Positions 21,857-32,244 of a DNA stretch of 64,000 bases are shown here, piece by piece. Position 1 is the first letter of the stretch; each line of letters opens with the position of its first letter. Where the stretch lies: NCBI GenBank assembly GCA_032164295.1, contig JAJHTX010000010.1, positions 62,001-126,000 on the forward strand, given 5' to 3'. Both the position numbers and the translations under genes were made by a program. The notes beneath the pieces were generated by a model that saw only the letters and a list, made by a program, of their open reading frames with translations, was not told where the DNA came from and ran no database searches. The stretch is from Inonotus obliquus. Its lineage: Eukaryota > Basidiomycota > Agaricomycetes > Hymenochaetales > Hymenochaetaceae.

Positions 21857-24800
21857 TCATTCTTCGTCATCATCATCGCCATCTCCTTCATCCTCCGACA
21901 CCTCCAGTCCAGCCTTCCTCATAGTCTCCTTATCTCCTCTCCTCTTCGCACTCAGCTCGTCCAGAAGCACAAGGAGATCCTCGTGCTCTTTCTCCACGTC
22001 AGCGCTCTTCTGCTTCGCGCTCTTCAGCTCCGCTCTTAATGATTCGACCTGCGACTTCAGATCGGATATCTGAATACCCAAATGAATGAGTTCGTGAGTT
22101 AATGTCGTGTTCTGTACAAGGAAGAGTAATCTTCACCTCAGCAGACGAAGCAGCAGTCGCAGATGCGATCAGTTTCTGGATATCTCCCGGCTATTATCAA
22201 TTATCAGTACAGGGTAGATGAAGAACGGAGACAAACAATGACGTACCTCGGTCTGTTTGGTCAACTGAGTTCCGCTCAGTTGCCGTTGGAGCTCCTCTAT
22301 CTGAGCAGCCTGTTTCCTTATAGCATCTTGCAGGGAGGCGATGAGCATGGCTGATTCCGCATTTTCTCCTTTTCTTCGAGTTAGATTTTCACAAGAACAA
22401 GAAAAATAGGAAAAATAGACCTGATATCGAGCTGAGAGTATCGGGATCCAATGTAACAGCACGCTGGATTGTATCTATAACCAGACTATGATGAGTTGAT
22501 GTAACTTCAATAAGAATCACAACGGACGTACAATAGTTGCTCTTCCAAAAGTCAACAAACGGCCAGTCTACCCAGATCTCAACTTCCGGGTCTTCCTGAC
22601 CGTCCGGTCGGGCGGGTGCTGAATGTAACGCTGGAAATCGGTATGGAAGGATGATTTCCTCAGGTCCAATCGCTCTGAAACGCTCATCCTCGCGAACTCG
22701 TGCCATACATCCATTAAGCGCGTCGGCACTCAGTCGTGATATTATTGAGTGAATTGTTGGCCTATGAACGGGCAAGAGTAAGCAGTTGGAACTAGGAAGC
22801 CATTCAGGTCAGGGGAGCGTACCGAGTGATCTCGCCGGATTCACGGTTGAACTCATAGCATATGCCAAGCAGGAAGGCGCACAGGCCTTGGACGAGTGGA
22901 TCTACGTTGCTAGTCTGATTAATCGGCTCCACGAGCTAGGATTCGGATGAGAACATGGACATCAAACAGAAAACTCCACCCACCGTACCAAGCCCTCCAC
23001 TTTCCAGGAAGTCACGGACTGCCTTTGGATGATCCCAAAGCCATTGTGAGAAAAGCGCAAGATATACGACGATCAACCGATCCCACTCTCTAGCGTCTCG
23101 CTCGGTCTCCGCTGATGCCGCATGTGCCCGGGAGAGGAATGCGAGCGACAGGTGCTCAGCCAGCAAGACAATGAGCGTCTGAGGCTCGTCTTCGGCGGCT
23201 CCCTCTTGAGGAGTAGATTCCTGCGCAGTTGACGGAGGACCATCGGCTGGTACGAAGAACTGGTGCGTGGACGATGCAGAGCTTGTTGCTGGCTTCAGTT
23301 GCGTAGCTAGCTGCTTACACCGTGAAGATGATCGGATCAGAGAGGTGAACAAGAACGTTGCAAGTTGAGTCGATAACAGAGAAGATGGATTTAGTGGTGA
23401 AGTCGGTGGTATTGCAAGCGCTTGTATCAGGGAAGGAGTTGGACGGGCAGCGTTCGGGTCTATGATGGACATTAATATCGGCACCTCATAGTGCAACAGT
23501 CACCACACACCTTCGTTCGGTAACATCGCTTGCAGAATCATAAGTCTCAGATCCTCTTTCCGGGTATAGTTCTAGTAGATGTTTGCAACAGTCTCGTTTC
23601 GATTTCAGTTTCCACGTACCTCAAAGACAGTAGCACCGGCCGTCCGCAGCACAAGGGTTTCTTTCGCTTTCTGCTTTGTCTCAACGGCGGCGCTCGTTCC
23701 ATATTCACCGAGGACCACCAGGTCAATCAGGGCATCAAGCGCGACGATAGGTTCTAATCGATCCCATTCCTCGCCGCTCGTGTCGGGAACGGGTAAGTAC
23801 GGCGTTAGCATATGCGAGATTAACGGGAAATATAGGTTTGCTGGAAGAAGTTGAAGAGCCTGATTGGCTAGATTAAGCAGCTTCAGACGAAATCGATGAA
23901 GTCATCCGTACCTGAGTTTTCACAGAGGTAGGGGCGTTCGAAGCGAGCGAGAGCTCGACAAAACACCTAAGCAATGTGTTGGTTTCTACTTCCTGTGTGT
24001 CTTTAGAACAAGATAATTGACGATCATTCGAGCTCTTAGACGCACATTGGAACCTTTCGAACCGATCAACAACCCAAGAATTCCCACGACTAGCTTCACG
24101 TTTGAAGCTTTCTGTGTGTCCCAGAATTGCAGCGCAAACTCCTGTGGGGCGGGTTCTTGAGGTGGAAGATTTAGGGGAAAGAGGAGTTGAGAGGTGAGAA
24201 ACCCGACTAGCCCGGTTTCGCGAAAGAACGTTTGGTTGGACAGGTTCAGACGCAATAACCCATCGACGCACGTCAGACAGTCTCGAACAGTTGGCCCGCC
24301 ATCAATACCTCCTTCCTTTTGTATCAGACCAAACAATTTGTCGAACGCGCCTTCGAAGGCAAGAAGCTTCTGGATGTCGGGGCTTTGCGAAGTAAGCAAC
24401 TGTATGAGAATCAATCCCTCTACAAAGCATGAGCATACTATCGATCTATGCCTCTTCGACTTACCGTTACGGATTATTTCCCTCCGGTTATCCAGCGTAG
24501 TCAACACATTGGCTGGTGCGTCCTGCGCTTTGAGGAAATACGATTGAACGAGTTGCCTGCGATTGTGCAAGAGCGTGGCAAGCAGCTGAAGAGCCGCATA
24601 CTTCACGTAGAAGTTCTGGTCGCCCAATAGTACAAATAGCTTTTGAGCCGGTTTCTCGGTTTTGAGCACCTCGTCCGAATACTTGAGGGCAAGTGCTTTG
24701 CTTTCCGCTGGAGGACTCGCATCGCCCACGTCACATAAGGCATGCAAAGTCTCCAAGACAGCCTTTGCGATCTCAGAGTCAATTTCAGCATCATTCCCGA

Positions 24801-25011
24801 GCACCTCGAGAAGGCCAGAAAGGGCCTGCTCTCCCACTTCAGCCCTCCAATCTCGCGACAGGCCCTTGAGGGACAATACGGCGGCACGTCGGTCCGCTAG
24901 CAACGTGGACGGTGATAGACGGCCCGCTAATCGTTGGATGGTCTCCAGAGGAGACTGGGGAGCCCCTGTTGGCCCTCTGAGAGCATTATAGGTCTGGGAG
25001 AAGAAGTCCAT
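21857..25011 (-). CDS. USO1: General vesicular transport factor Uso1/p115
   Basis: This complete gene encodes the golgin-type tether that captures ER-derived COPII vesicles at the Golgi. The start at 25011 (MDFFSQTYNALRG) matches the family N-terminus; an in-frame upstream ATG at 25062 gives an atypical extension. The head has armadillo-like helices (RRAAVLSLKGLSRDWRAEVG, NFYVKYAALQLLATLL, GLLRLNLSNQTFFRE, LALFSQWLWDHPKAVRDF, FVDFWKSNYC). A coiled coil follows (AAQIEELQRQLSGTQLTKQ, VESLRAELKSAKQKSADVEK), then the conserved EDLLVLLDELSAKR segment and an acidic tail (EDEGDGDDDDEE). At least ten exons are apparent, e.g. donors after 24465 and 23605. The coiled coil is far shorter than in yeast Uso1, closer to animal p115. 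Its 3' half is the source of the two fragments in the array. Confidence 0.92.
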
Positions 25012-25294
25012 CCTTGCGAGTTGCGTACCAGGACAAGCTGAGAGCACCGTGTTACCGATCACGAAGGTTGACGTCGATCATATCCTTTTTGGGTTCGAGA
25101 ACCGCGTCTGAATTTTATATCTAATCCATACATAGGTACAAGTACAACAGAGATTCATAAAAATACAATCCCGCCGAAAAAATTGATTTTGGTACATGGT
25201 GTTGTTTTACTTTCCGAGTTGATCATCGTACATCCGCTCGCGATCAAGTCACCGAATGAAGAAAGGAATAAAGAAAGAGATTAAAAAAGATATG
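25012..25294. other. Intergenic region between USO1 and the MoCo sulfurase-like gene
   Basis: This short gap holds the USO1 upstream region and the 3' flank of the next gene. No element is recognised. Confidence 0.4.
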
Positions 25295-27313
25295 TCAATG
25301 CCGACCGTGAGCTTTTGATGCTATCCATTTATTCCACATGAGATGCCTCTCTTCCTCGATCGACATAGATCGCGCAAACTCCAGGACCCGCCAAACATCG
25401 ACAAAATTGCTTGCTAGGCCAAGACTGATGCGAACGACCCCCAGCTCGTGCCCAACACGAGTTTCAAATTCTCTCAAGGTTACACCCTCATACAGTTGTT
25501 CCATGTCGCCCTCAATTCCGATAATCGCGGCAGCACCACCGGGATTACATACACATCCCGTTCGAAGTGAGATTTTGTGTTGTGCCGCCGCATGTTCGAT
25601 AAACGAAAGGGGGAGCATTAAGCCATCAGACTATCCAAATCAAATTCAAGGACCGCAGTCAGCATCCAATGAATCAAGGCAAGCTAGACCAAGTTCTAAC
25701 TCACGTCCAGAAAATGCATTGAGACCGTTGATCCGAAGTTGGCTTGTTCCCCAATCTCTCGCAGGCGGCGAGTCGGTAGTCGGGATAAAATTTTAACGAC
25801 ACGGGCGCCGTTGATGTCATGCCGCAAGTCATTCAAACCATCGACGAGGTAATGAAGAAGGGATGATAACCGCAAAGGAAGGAACGGAAGGTACAGCTTG
25901 AGGAAGCGAAGTCCATGCGTTATAGCAGGGAGACTAAGATAGTTGATGGTGCCATCCTTCATTAAGGGGTTCGGTTAGACGGTGTCTACATAAGGTGTTT
26001 CAGTGAGAAATCGCACCTGAAATTGTTCAACGAGATCGTCTGCCATAGTAACAAGCGAGCCTGGTACCTGCACGACATCCACAGTCCCACCGGAGAACCA
26101 TGGTCGACGGAGAATGCGCAGGAAATCCTCCTTGACCACGAGAGCGCCCACTCCAGTGGGAAATCCTGTCATCTTATAGAAGCTAACACACATGGCATCA
26201 ACGGGAGTCTCCGTAAGATTAATTGACGATGTTGCGGCGAGTGCAGCCGCATCAAGAAGCGTATGATAGCCCAGTCTCTTAGCGTAGGCACAGATAGCAA
26301 GCGGGTTTTTGGTATTCGTAATATTTGAGAGGCCCGTGAGCGCCAGAAGACACGGAGGGCCTCCCGAAGAAGGCCGATTCTCATCAAGGACATTCTAAAC
26401 CGGACAGGAAGAAGCAATAGGTTATCACCCGACCGTAATTCTTACTAAGAAAGCTACAAACCTCAGTCTCAAGTAAGTCTACGCCGCCACGGCTTCCCGC
26501 TCTCAAGTAAACAACTTTCGCGCCGGCTTGAGATGCAAAACGCCGGATCCCATTGACGCTATTATGCGAGTCCACTCCTAGAACAAAGGAACCACCTTCA
26601 CGGAAAGGATAAGATTCTCCGACAAGCTTCAGAGCCCCAGTGGCATTCTGAGTGAAGATTACCTAATAAATATTCAGCATGCTTTCCGTACATCCACCGA
26701 ACTGATCTACTCACAGTGTAACCGGGAGGTGCCTTAAAGAAGTCCAGGACTGCTGTTCGTGCCTCAAGAGCAAGATTTGTCGAAGTTTGAGAACTGTTCA
26801 AGCGATGAAGTCAGCTATTCAACAACTAGTAACAATCACAACATGAAACATTGATGATTACCTGTTGCTGACGGAGTGGGTATTACCCATGATGTTTCGT
26901 GAAAGGAAGTCCGCGTGGATCTGGACAAGGCTTTCGGGAAAGAGGCAACCACCCATGTAGTCAACGTACGTCTCGTCGGTACGAATCAGACGGGTGTAGT
27001 CACTTCGTCTGAGTGAATCAACTATCCATGTCTGACGATATTCGGGATAGGAATCGATGAAGGAGTCAAAAGCCTCTTTGAGGTCAGGTAATGTATCGAT
27101 CGCGTGGTCATCAGGTTTGGCGAGAGTATGTTGAGTGACGGCGGCGCTCTTCTCGTTCCAGTGTGTGTCACTACTGAACGAGCTGCCCGAATGAAGTGAC
27201 TCTTGGGAGGGGAAAGCAGTGATACATGAGAGCTTGTGCGCCATCCTAGGACGTTGCGGCGCTGACGGACGACTGGCAGTGGCGCCAGACTTGGAACTGT
27301 GAGCGTTGCCCAT
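25295..27313 (-). CDS. Molybdenum cofactor sulfurase-like class V aminotransferase
   Basis: This is a PLP-dependent enzyme of the cysteine desulfurase fold, multi-exon, starting at MGNAHSSK (27313). After a Ser-rich N-terminus come YVDYMGGCLFPESLVQIHAD, NTHSVSN, LEARTAVLDFFKAPPGYT, VIFTQNATGALKLVGESYPF and DSHNSVNGIRRFASQAGAKV. Next are the PLP-contacting LLDAAALAATS and the Schiff-base region SFYKMTGFPTGVGALVV, with its Lys. SGGTVDVVQ and RTGCVCNPGGAAA, which matches the conserved C-terminal cysteine of Mocos N-terminal domains, complete the order. MoCo sulfurases add a terminal sulfur to the cofactor of xanthine dehydrogenase and aldehyde oxidase. Here the protein ends soon after the PLP domain (KAHGRH), with no MOSC domain, so the substrate is uncertain. 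Confidence 0.88.
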
Positions 27314-29683
27314 TGTACGACGTGAGAGAGATGGGGGGATTGATGAAGTCCACAGGGCTGCCAGACCGCATTTTTATCCATCCCAGAGGACCTGATTGCC
27401 GGTCTTATGTTATTGTCTGTACTTGCTCAGGGAGGAGGACAGGAGTGTGAAGCCGAAGCGTTGGCAAGAACTAGGCTTACGGGATGATCTAAGATCACAC
27501 CGGTCCTACACCTGAAAACACAAAGTCCGTCTGGGGATGTGCAATTCGAAACTTCGTCACTCCGCCGATGTGTTGCAGAACCGTCAGCCGCCCGGTAGGT
27601 TGTGGCTGGGCATATCGTTATCGTTGCTTGAATTGACAGCAATCAAATCCGGGATTACTCGAAAGCCGCTAAAGTCTTGTTGGGCATGAAGCTGGCGTAT
27701 CGAGTGATCGGACAGAACGCACTAGCCTAGGCGTTTCGTGCCGTTTAGCAAACGGAAGAATAGCACGCTTAGTCCATGCCTAAGGAGTCACAGGGTAAGC
27801 TGTCAATAACATTTCTCCCTAGAACGGCACATCCAACCTGATTCTGAGACGGCCTTGACTGGAGCGCGGAGACAAGTGTCAGTAATACCGTCTGTCTTTG
27901 TCTGCTCGCTGGCAGGCCAACCTGGGCGGTTTACCTCGGCAAAGTCTTTGATGAGCACAATAGCAAGCTTTTGGAGAATTGGACTTCGCGAAGTAACGAG
28001 AAGCGAAGTACCACAAGTGAAGTTGAGAAGAAGTGTAAAGTAAGTGTAGTGGATTGACGCGACGCGTAAGGACTGGGCTGAACCAGCGCAGATCGCAAAA
28101 TTAAATCTCCGATATTTCCTATCTCGGCTCTGATGGAGCTGGTGCTTAAGCGTGCTTGCTTCAAAACAATTGACATTCTATTCACCACAAAGAACTCATC
28201 ATTTGTTCACAATTATATCGTTGTTTGTGCAGCGGCAGGCCGTGCTCAATGGTGTTGTCCCTTTAGCGGAATGTTCCAGTAGGGTAGGTGATCATTTCGT
28301 ATAAGTTATTTTATAATCCGTTACATCCGATCAACCAAGACACCGATAGTCATCTCCAAACTCGTGCAATGCGTCCCGTTAGCGATGCATCCCTGTGTGA
28401 CAAACACGCTCGGATAAGAATATGTTAATACGAGCCTTTCACTCCGTTCCGCCCGGTTAACCAAGGTACTAGAGCTGGCTGTGGCTTTCTTGAGCACGGA
28501 CTAATCTCCGTTTTCCAACACCACCATCTGGCATTCTGCACCCAAATCAGCTATGGTATCATGAATGCCTGGTCGACAAATATCTGAAAATCGTTATTCT
28601 CAAAACGTAAAAGTATTGGAAGCTATCATTCTAAAGATTCCGGGATATCTGAACAATGGAAGGGAGGATCTTCAAGCTTAATCTCTACCTAGACTTTTGT
28701 AGATCGTAAGGGTGCGTAGGCGTGCTTCATTAGTCAAAGATCATCATAGTGTGTGCTGCTGTGCGTCTTCCCGATCATTCCCGATGCATCCCTTTATTGC
28801 AAGGTGTAAAGGCATTGCCATCCGAATCAGTATGGTGTACATACATTGGAGGCCCCTATTGCGCTTGAGAATAATCCTTGCGGCATCCTGTTTCAACCTC
28901 GCTAATGGGGTCAATCAGAAGCGTTAGCGACGGTTTTAAGTTGAGGGAAGATCGATTTAGCCATTGAGATCTGCCTTCGACCCGCCTGGACGACGATTCT
29001 GGTACGTACTCACACAATGCGAGTACAATTGAAGATCCTTCTCTAGCATTTAAACGACAACCATGGCAAACGCTATTCAATTCGTAATTCGAGCCAGTCT
29101 CTCACAGGGTACAGACAGAAGATCGTCTTGATCTAGGATAGATCATGACGGTAAGCTTGCCCTGTATCAGAAAACAATTTCTCCATGCATGTCTTGAACC
29201 GAATGACATGTTATGCCACCGCACGGCGCTCCAAGATTGTGGAGAAGAGCTTAACCAGAGCCACTGTAATTGCCGAACAATAGCGTTAAACTTACTGGAA
29301 TATCTTACTATAACCTCTCGAGTAGAGCAATCAGTGTACCACCCGATCAATCTGATGCACCAATATATTACGTCTCGGCTTCCTTGGTCCACAATATCAT
29401 TGGATTGCATATATCGGCGAGGATCGTCGCCGGTGCTATCCTCCTTGCGTGAAAGTAGGTCCAATTGCATGATATTCTTTCAAGTGATAGACGAAGTGGT
29501 GATATTCGGTCGTTCCACATGAAGCTTGTGAGAGCCGAAGTGTCCGAAAAACAACAGATTGAAAAAACACTGGGAGGAAACATGAGGATCAATATCAGTA
29601 TTGTGATCCTACGTCAGGTTAACTGTTCCTGGTTACTCTGAGAATTCAACAAAGGGATCTATTACGGCCGCGAAAGAATTACC
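27314..29683. other. Gene-poor intergenic region
   Basis: No convincing gene, RNA or mobile-element terminus was found in about 2.4 kb. Short frames occur on both strands (for example 27855-28043 plus) without domains or consistent splice sites. Confidence 0.4.
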
Positions 29684-30105
29684 TTGATGAGCCAATCACG
29701 TAAAAGGAGAGCCAAAAGAAGAGCGCAGCTTCTCGAGCCCATTTGTTGTACAATAGGTGAGAAGACACTATGGGAATCCAGCTCCGGTAATTGTGAAGAC
29801 GAAGATGAGCCGGTTCTCCCAGGCCGTAAGACGGGCACACAAATGGCTCAGTCTCGTCAGTCCCTTCCCGAAGCTCCTATAACCGGGAATTGTCAAAACA
29901 CCACAAAGATGATCTACCGGCACTGTCGCATCGGAGCTCGGGCCTCAACTTTTTCACTCGCACACCGTGGAATTCATGGTCGACATGGGATCCGGTGTTC
30001 GGGAGTACTGACTCCAAAAGTATTGAACAAACAAGCCTGCGGATGCGCGATGGGATGGAGTTCATCATAGCGAGTTCCTTCAAACAAAAGCTTCTTGAAT
30101 TGTAG
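29684..30105 (+). CDS. Possible small hypothetical gene
   Basis: A coding-like 3' segment reads SYNRELSKHHKDDLPALSHR, then LNFFTRTPWNSWSTWDPVFG, and ends SSFKQKLLEL at a TAG at 30103-30105. A possible upstream exon begins MSQSRKRRAKRRAQ (29687) in another frame and would need introns near 29752 and 29826 to join. The aromatic-rich TPWNSWSTWDPV stretch is not low complexity, which favours real coding sequence. No family is recognised. Confidence 0.35.
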
Positions 30106-31056
30106 TAACCTAATTCTTAGTCAGCGGCGGAGTATAACAGGAAGTCAGGCAAAGCATATCTTCATAGGCCACACAAGCGTGGATTGGAGCCTGTTCTCCG
30201 GAAGCGAGAACCTATGAACAAAGTATAAGCATTTGTATTCGAAGGACAAGGCTGGTGCTGTGACATTTCCGAGGGCTGGATCCCCGCGTCACCGGACAAA
30301 CCCGGTGGTAAGAGTGCCTCTGTTGTCCGGACTGAAGGGTAGCGCGCCACTCAGAACAAAGAGATCAGCAGTTAGTACAAGAGCGAGCCTATTGCCTCGG
30401 ACGAGATGACTTGTTAATTTGGTGTGACATAACATCACCAAGGTCAAATCGAGGCGACACCCCGGATGTTAGGATCTCGTGGATCTAACCGCCCATCTAA
30501 CTTCGCCCGAGCTGTAGCCACATAGACCGGTGGGTAGATCCCATAATCAACGATTTGTGCCACTGAATCATCCAGTAGCATAGATCAAAGCGATCACGAA
30601 GCTGGTGCCAAACATACTAACGCCACCTTCGACCGCGGGATATACCGATCTTCATCCAGACAGGAATGTATATGGCCACCTATGGGCACCATCAATATAT
30701 CCGTTCCTGCTAGATGTTGTTCCGCCAAATTTCTATTGACGAACTATGTCGACCTCTCGCAACTTTTGCCTTCCGAAGCCGCGGCGACCTCCAAAAAATC
30801 TCGCACGAAGAGAACGTAAGTTTGACTTGCTCTGTCCGATCGCTGGAGAATGTAGCTCTTCATCGAGGCCTCCAACATCATGAACGCTTGATGTGATAGT
30901 CTGTTCCCGTTGATAGAACAGCTAGCTTCTCAGGGACCCTGTGTAAGACCTCGGGTGACCTGCACGGTTACCGAGGCAGAGGCAGAGGCTCTCATCATCA
31001 TTCCGAGATTGAAGTATATAAATGGATACGCTGCTGCTAGAATTACATTGGAGGTA
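30106..31056. other. Intergenic region downstream of CWC15
   Basis: This is the 3' flank of CWC15 (minus strand) and of the hypothetical gene. No feature was recognised. Confidence 0.4.
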
Positions 31057-32058
31057 CTACTGGAGTCGGAGATACAAGTGAGTAAAATACGGACCGACCA
31101 ACATAGATGTACAACTTACCTTAATGAACCTAGACATGAACTTCTTATGGAACTCTGTCCGTAGGAGATCATTCACAAATTGTCCCTGGGGTTTCCCTGA
31201 GGCGGTTGCTTGATTCTTAAAGATCAAGTCTGTACATAAATTAGACCATGTAGCCGTCCATCGATGCTGGATATCACGCACCATCGTCCCAACGTCGCTT
31301 GACCGCGAAAGTGCCAGGAGCTGTCGTATTCACTCCAGTACTCTGTCCTAGTGCAGCAGCTAGGTTAAGTAGTGGGTTCGCTGTTGCAATCTGCTCTTCC
31401 CGAGCCATCTGTGCGTTGGCATTCTGTTCCCGCTCTAGCCTTTCTTTTTCCTCTGCACGCTCCCTCTTTATTCTTGCAAGCTCACGCAGCAGCTCAGCAG
31501 TGTCATCTTCTTCCTCAGACTCATCATCATCTCTGCGAAGAGAAGATAAGTCAGACGGTGTGCGACTTGGGAGTAGACTGCCACGTACTCATCATCACTG
31601 CTGGACTTGTCACCTTTCCCGTCACCATTTACTTCACCTTCACTCTTCTCGCTTGAGCTATCGTCATTATCATCATCCTTATCAAGCTCAAGTGCTTCCT
31701 GAAGTAGTTTTCGTCGTTTATTCGCCTCATCATCTTCTACAGGTGGTGCAGTTGCGATCGCAGACTCGTCTTCGAGTACAGGCTGTCCTTCTGCCTTCCT
31801 TTTCTTCTCGCGGGCTGCCCGCTCAGCTTCCAAAAGCTCAGCTCGTAGGTCACGCTTGGCTATTTCTGAAGTAGAAGTCTGTCCTGGTTGACTGATGCCT
31901 TCTTAATAGACAACTAGGTGACAATGTTGGTTGAAAGAAACACACCGAAACTTTAGCTTGGTGTGCGATGGGACGTCTCGCACAGAGATTTGACGTGAGC
32001 CGCCTTTAACATCCTTTGCCTGAGCAGGGTCCCATGTTGGCCTATGAGCTGTGGACAT
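31057..32058 (-). CDS. CWC15: Pre-mRNA splicing factor Cwc15
   Basis: Cwc15 is a component of the NineTeen/Prp19-associated (Cwf/Cdc5) complex of the spliceosome. Exons: 31946-32058, 31589-31891, 31282-31532, 31120-31229 and 31057-31059, giving 259 residues. The N-terminus MSTAHRPTWDPAQAKD and the QISVRDVPSHTKLKFRQPGQ block are diagnostic. A central charged region (AERAAREKKRKAEG, acidic DKDDDNDDSS) and the coil ELARIKRERAEEKERLEREQ follow. The C-terminus has NPLLNLAA, FAVKRRWDDDLIFKN and VNDLLRTEFHKKFMSRFIK. The last exon consists only of the stop codon TAG after the CTCCAG acceptor; readthrough of the fourth donor would otherwise add an unrelated tail. The start codon is 87-186 bp from that of the divergent PUS9-like gene. 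Confidence 0.92.
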
Positions 32059-32244
32059 TTTTCAAGTGTGTGGAGACAAGTCAACAGCGTGGACCTTGGA
32101 TCGTATGTACGTGACAAGGGATTACACGTGACTCTGTCTTCTGCAATGCGCTTAGTACAGGTACTGCTCCTTCGTCTTCACGCATTACTTCGAGTGCTAC
32201 CTTCCTCTGGACTAAACATAGGGGTACAAGTGGCATGCGATAAT
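32059..32244. promoter_or_regulatory. Bidirectional promoter between CWC15 and PUS9-like gene
   Basis: The two genes are divergent and their start codons are at most 186 bp apart, so the region must serve both. A CTAAAC branch site and ATAG acceptor near 32220 suggest a 5' UTR intron on the PUS9 side. No TATA box is seen. Confidence 0.45.

Noticed and set aside
27314..31056. Search for LTR or DNA-transposon termini and tRNA genes in gene-poor stretches
   Set aside because: No reverse transcriptase, integrase, transposase, terminal repeats or convincing tRNA A/B boxes were seen by eye; a dedicated scan (tRNAscan-SE, RepeatModeler) would be decisive.
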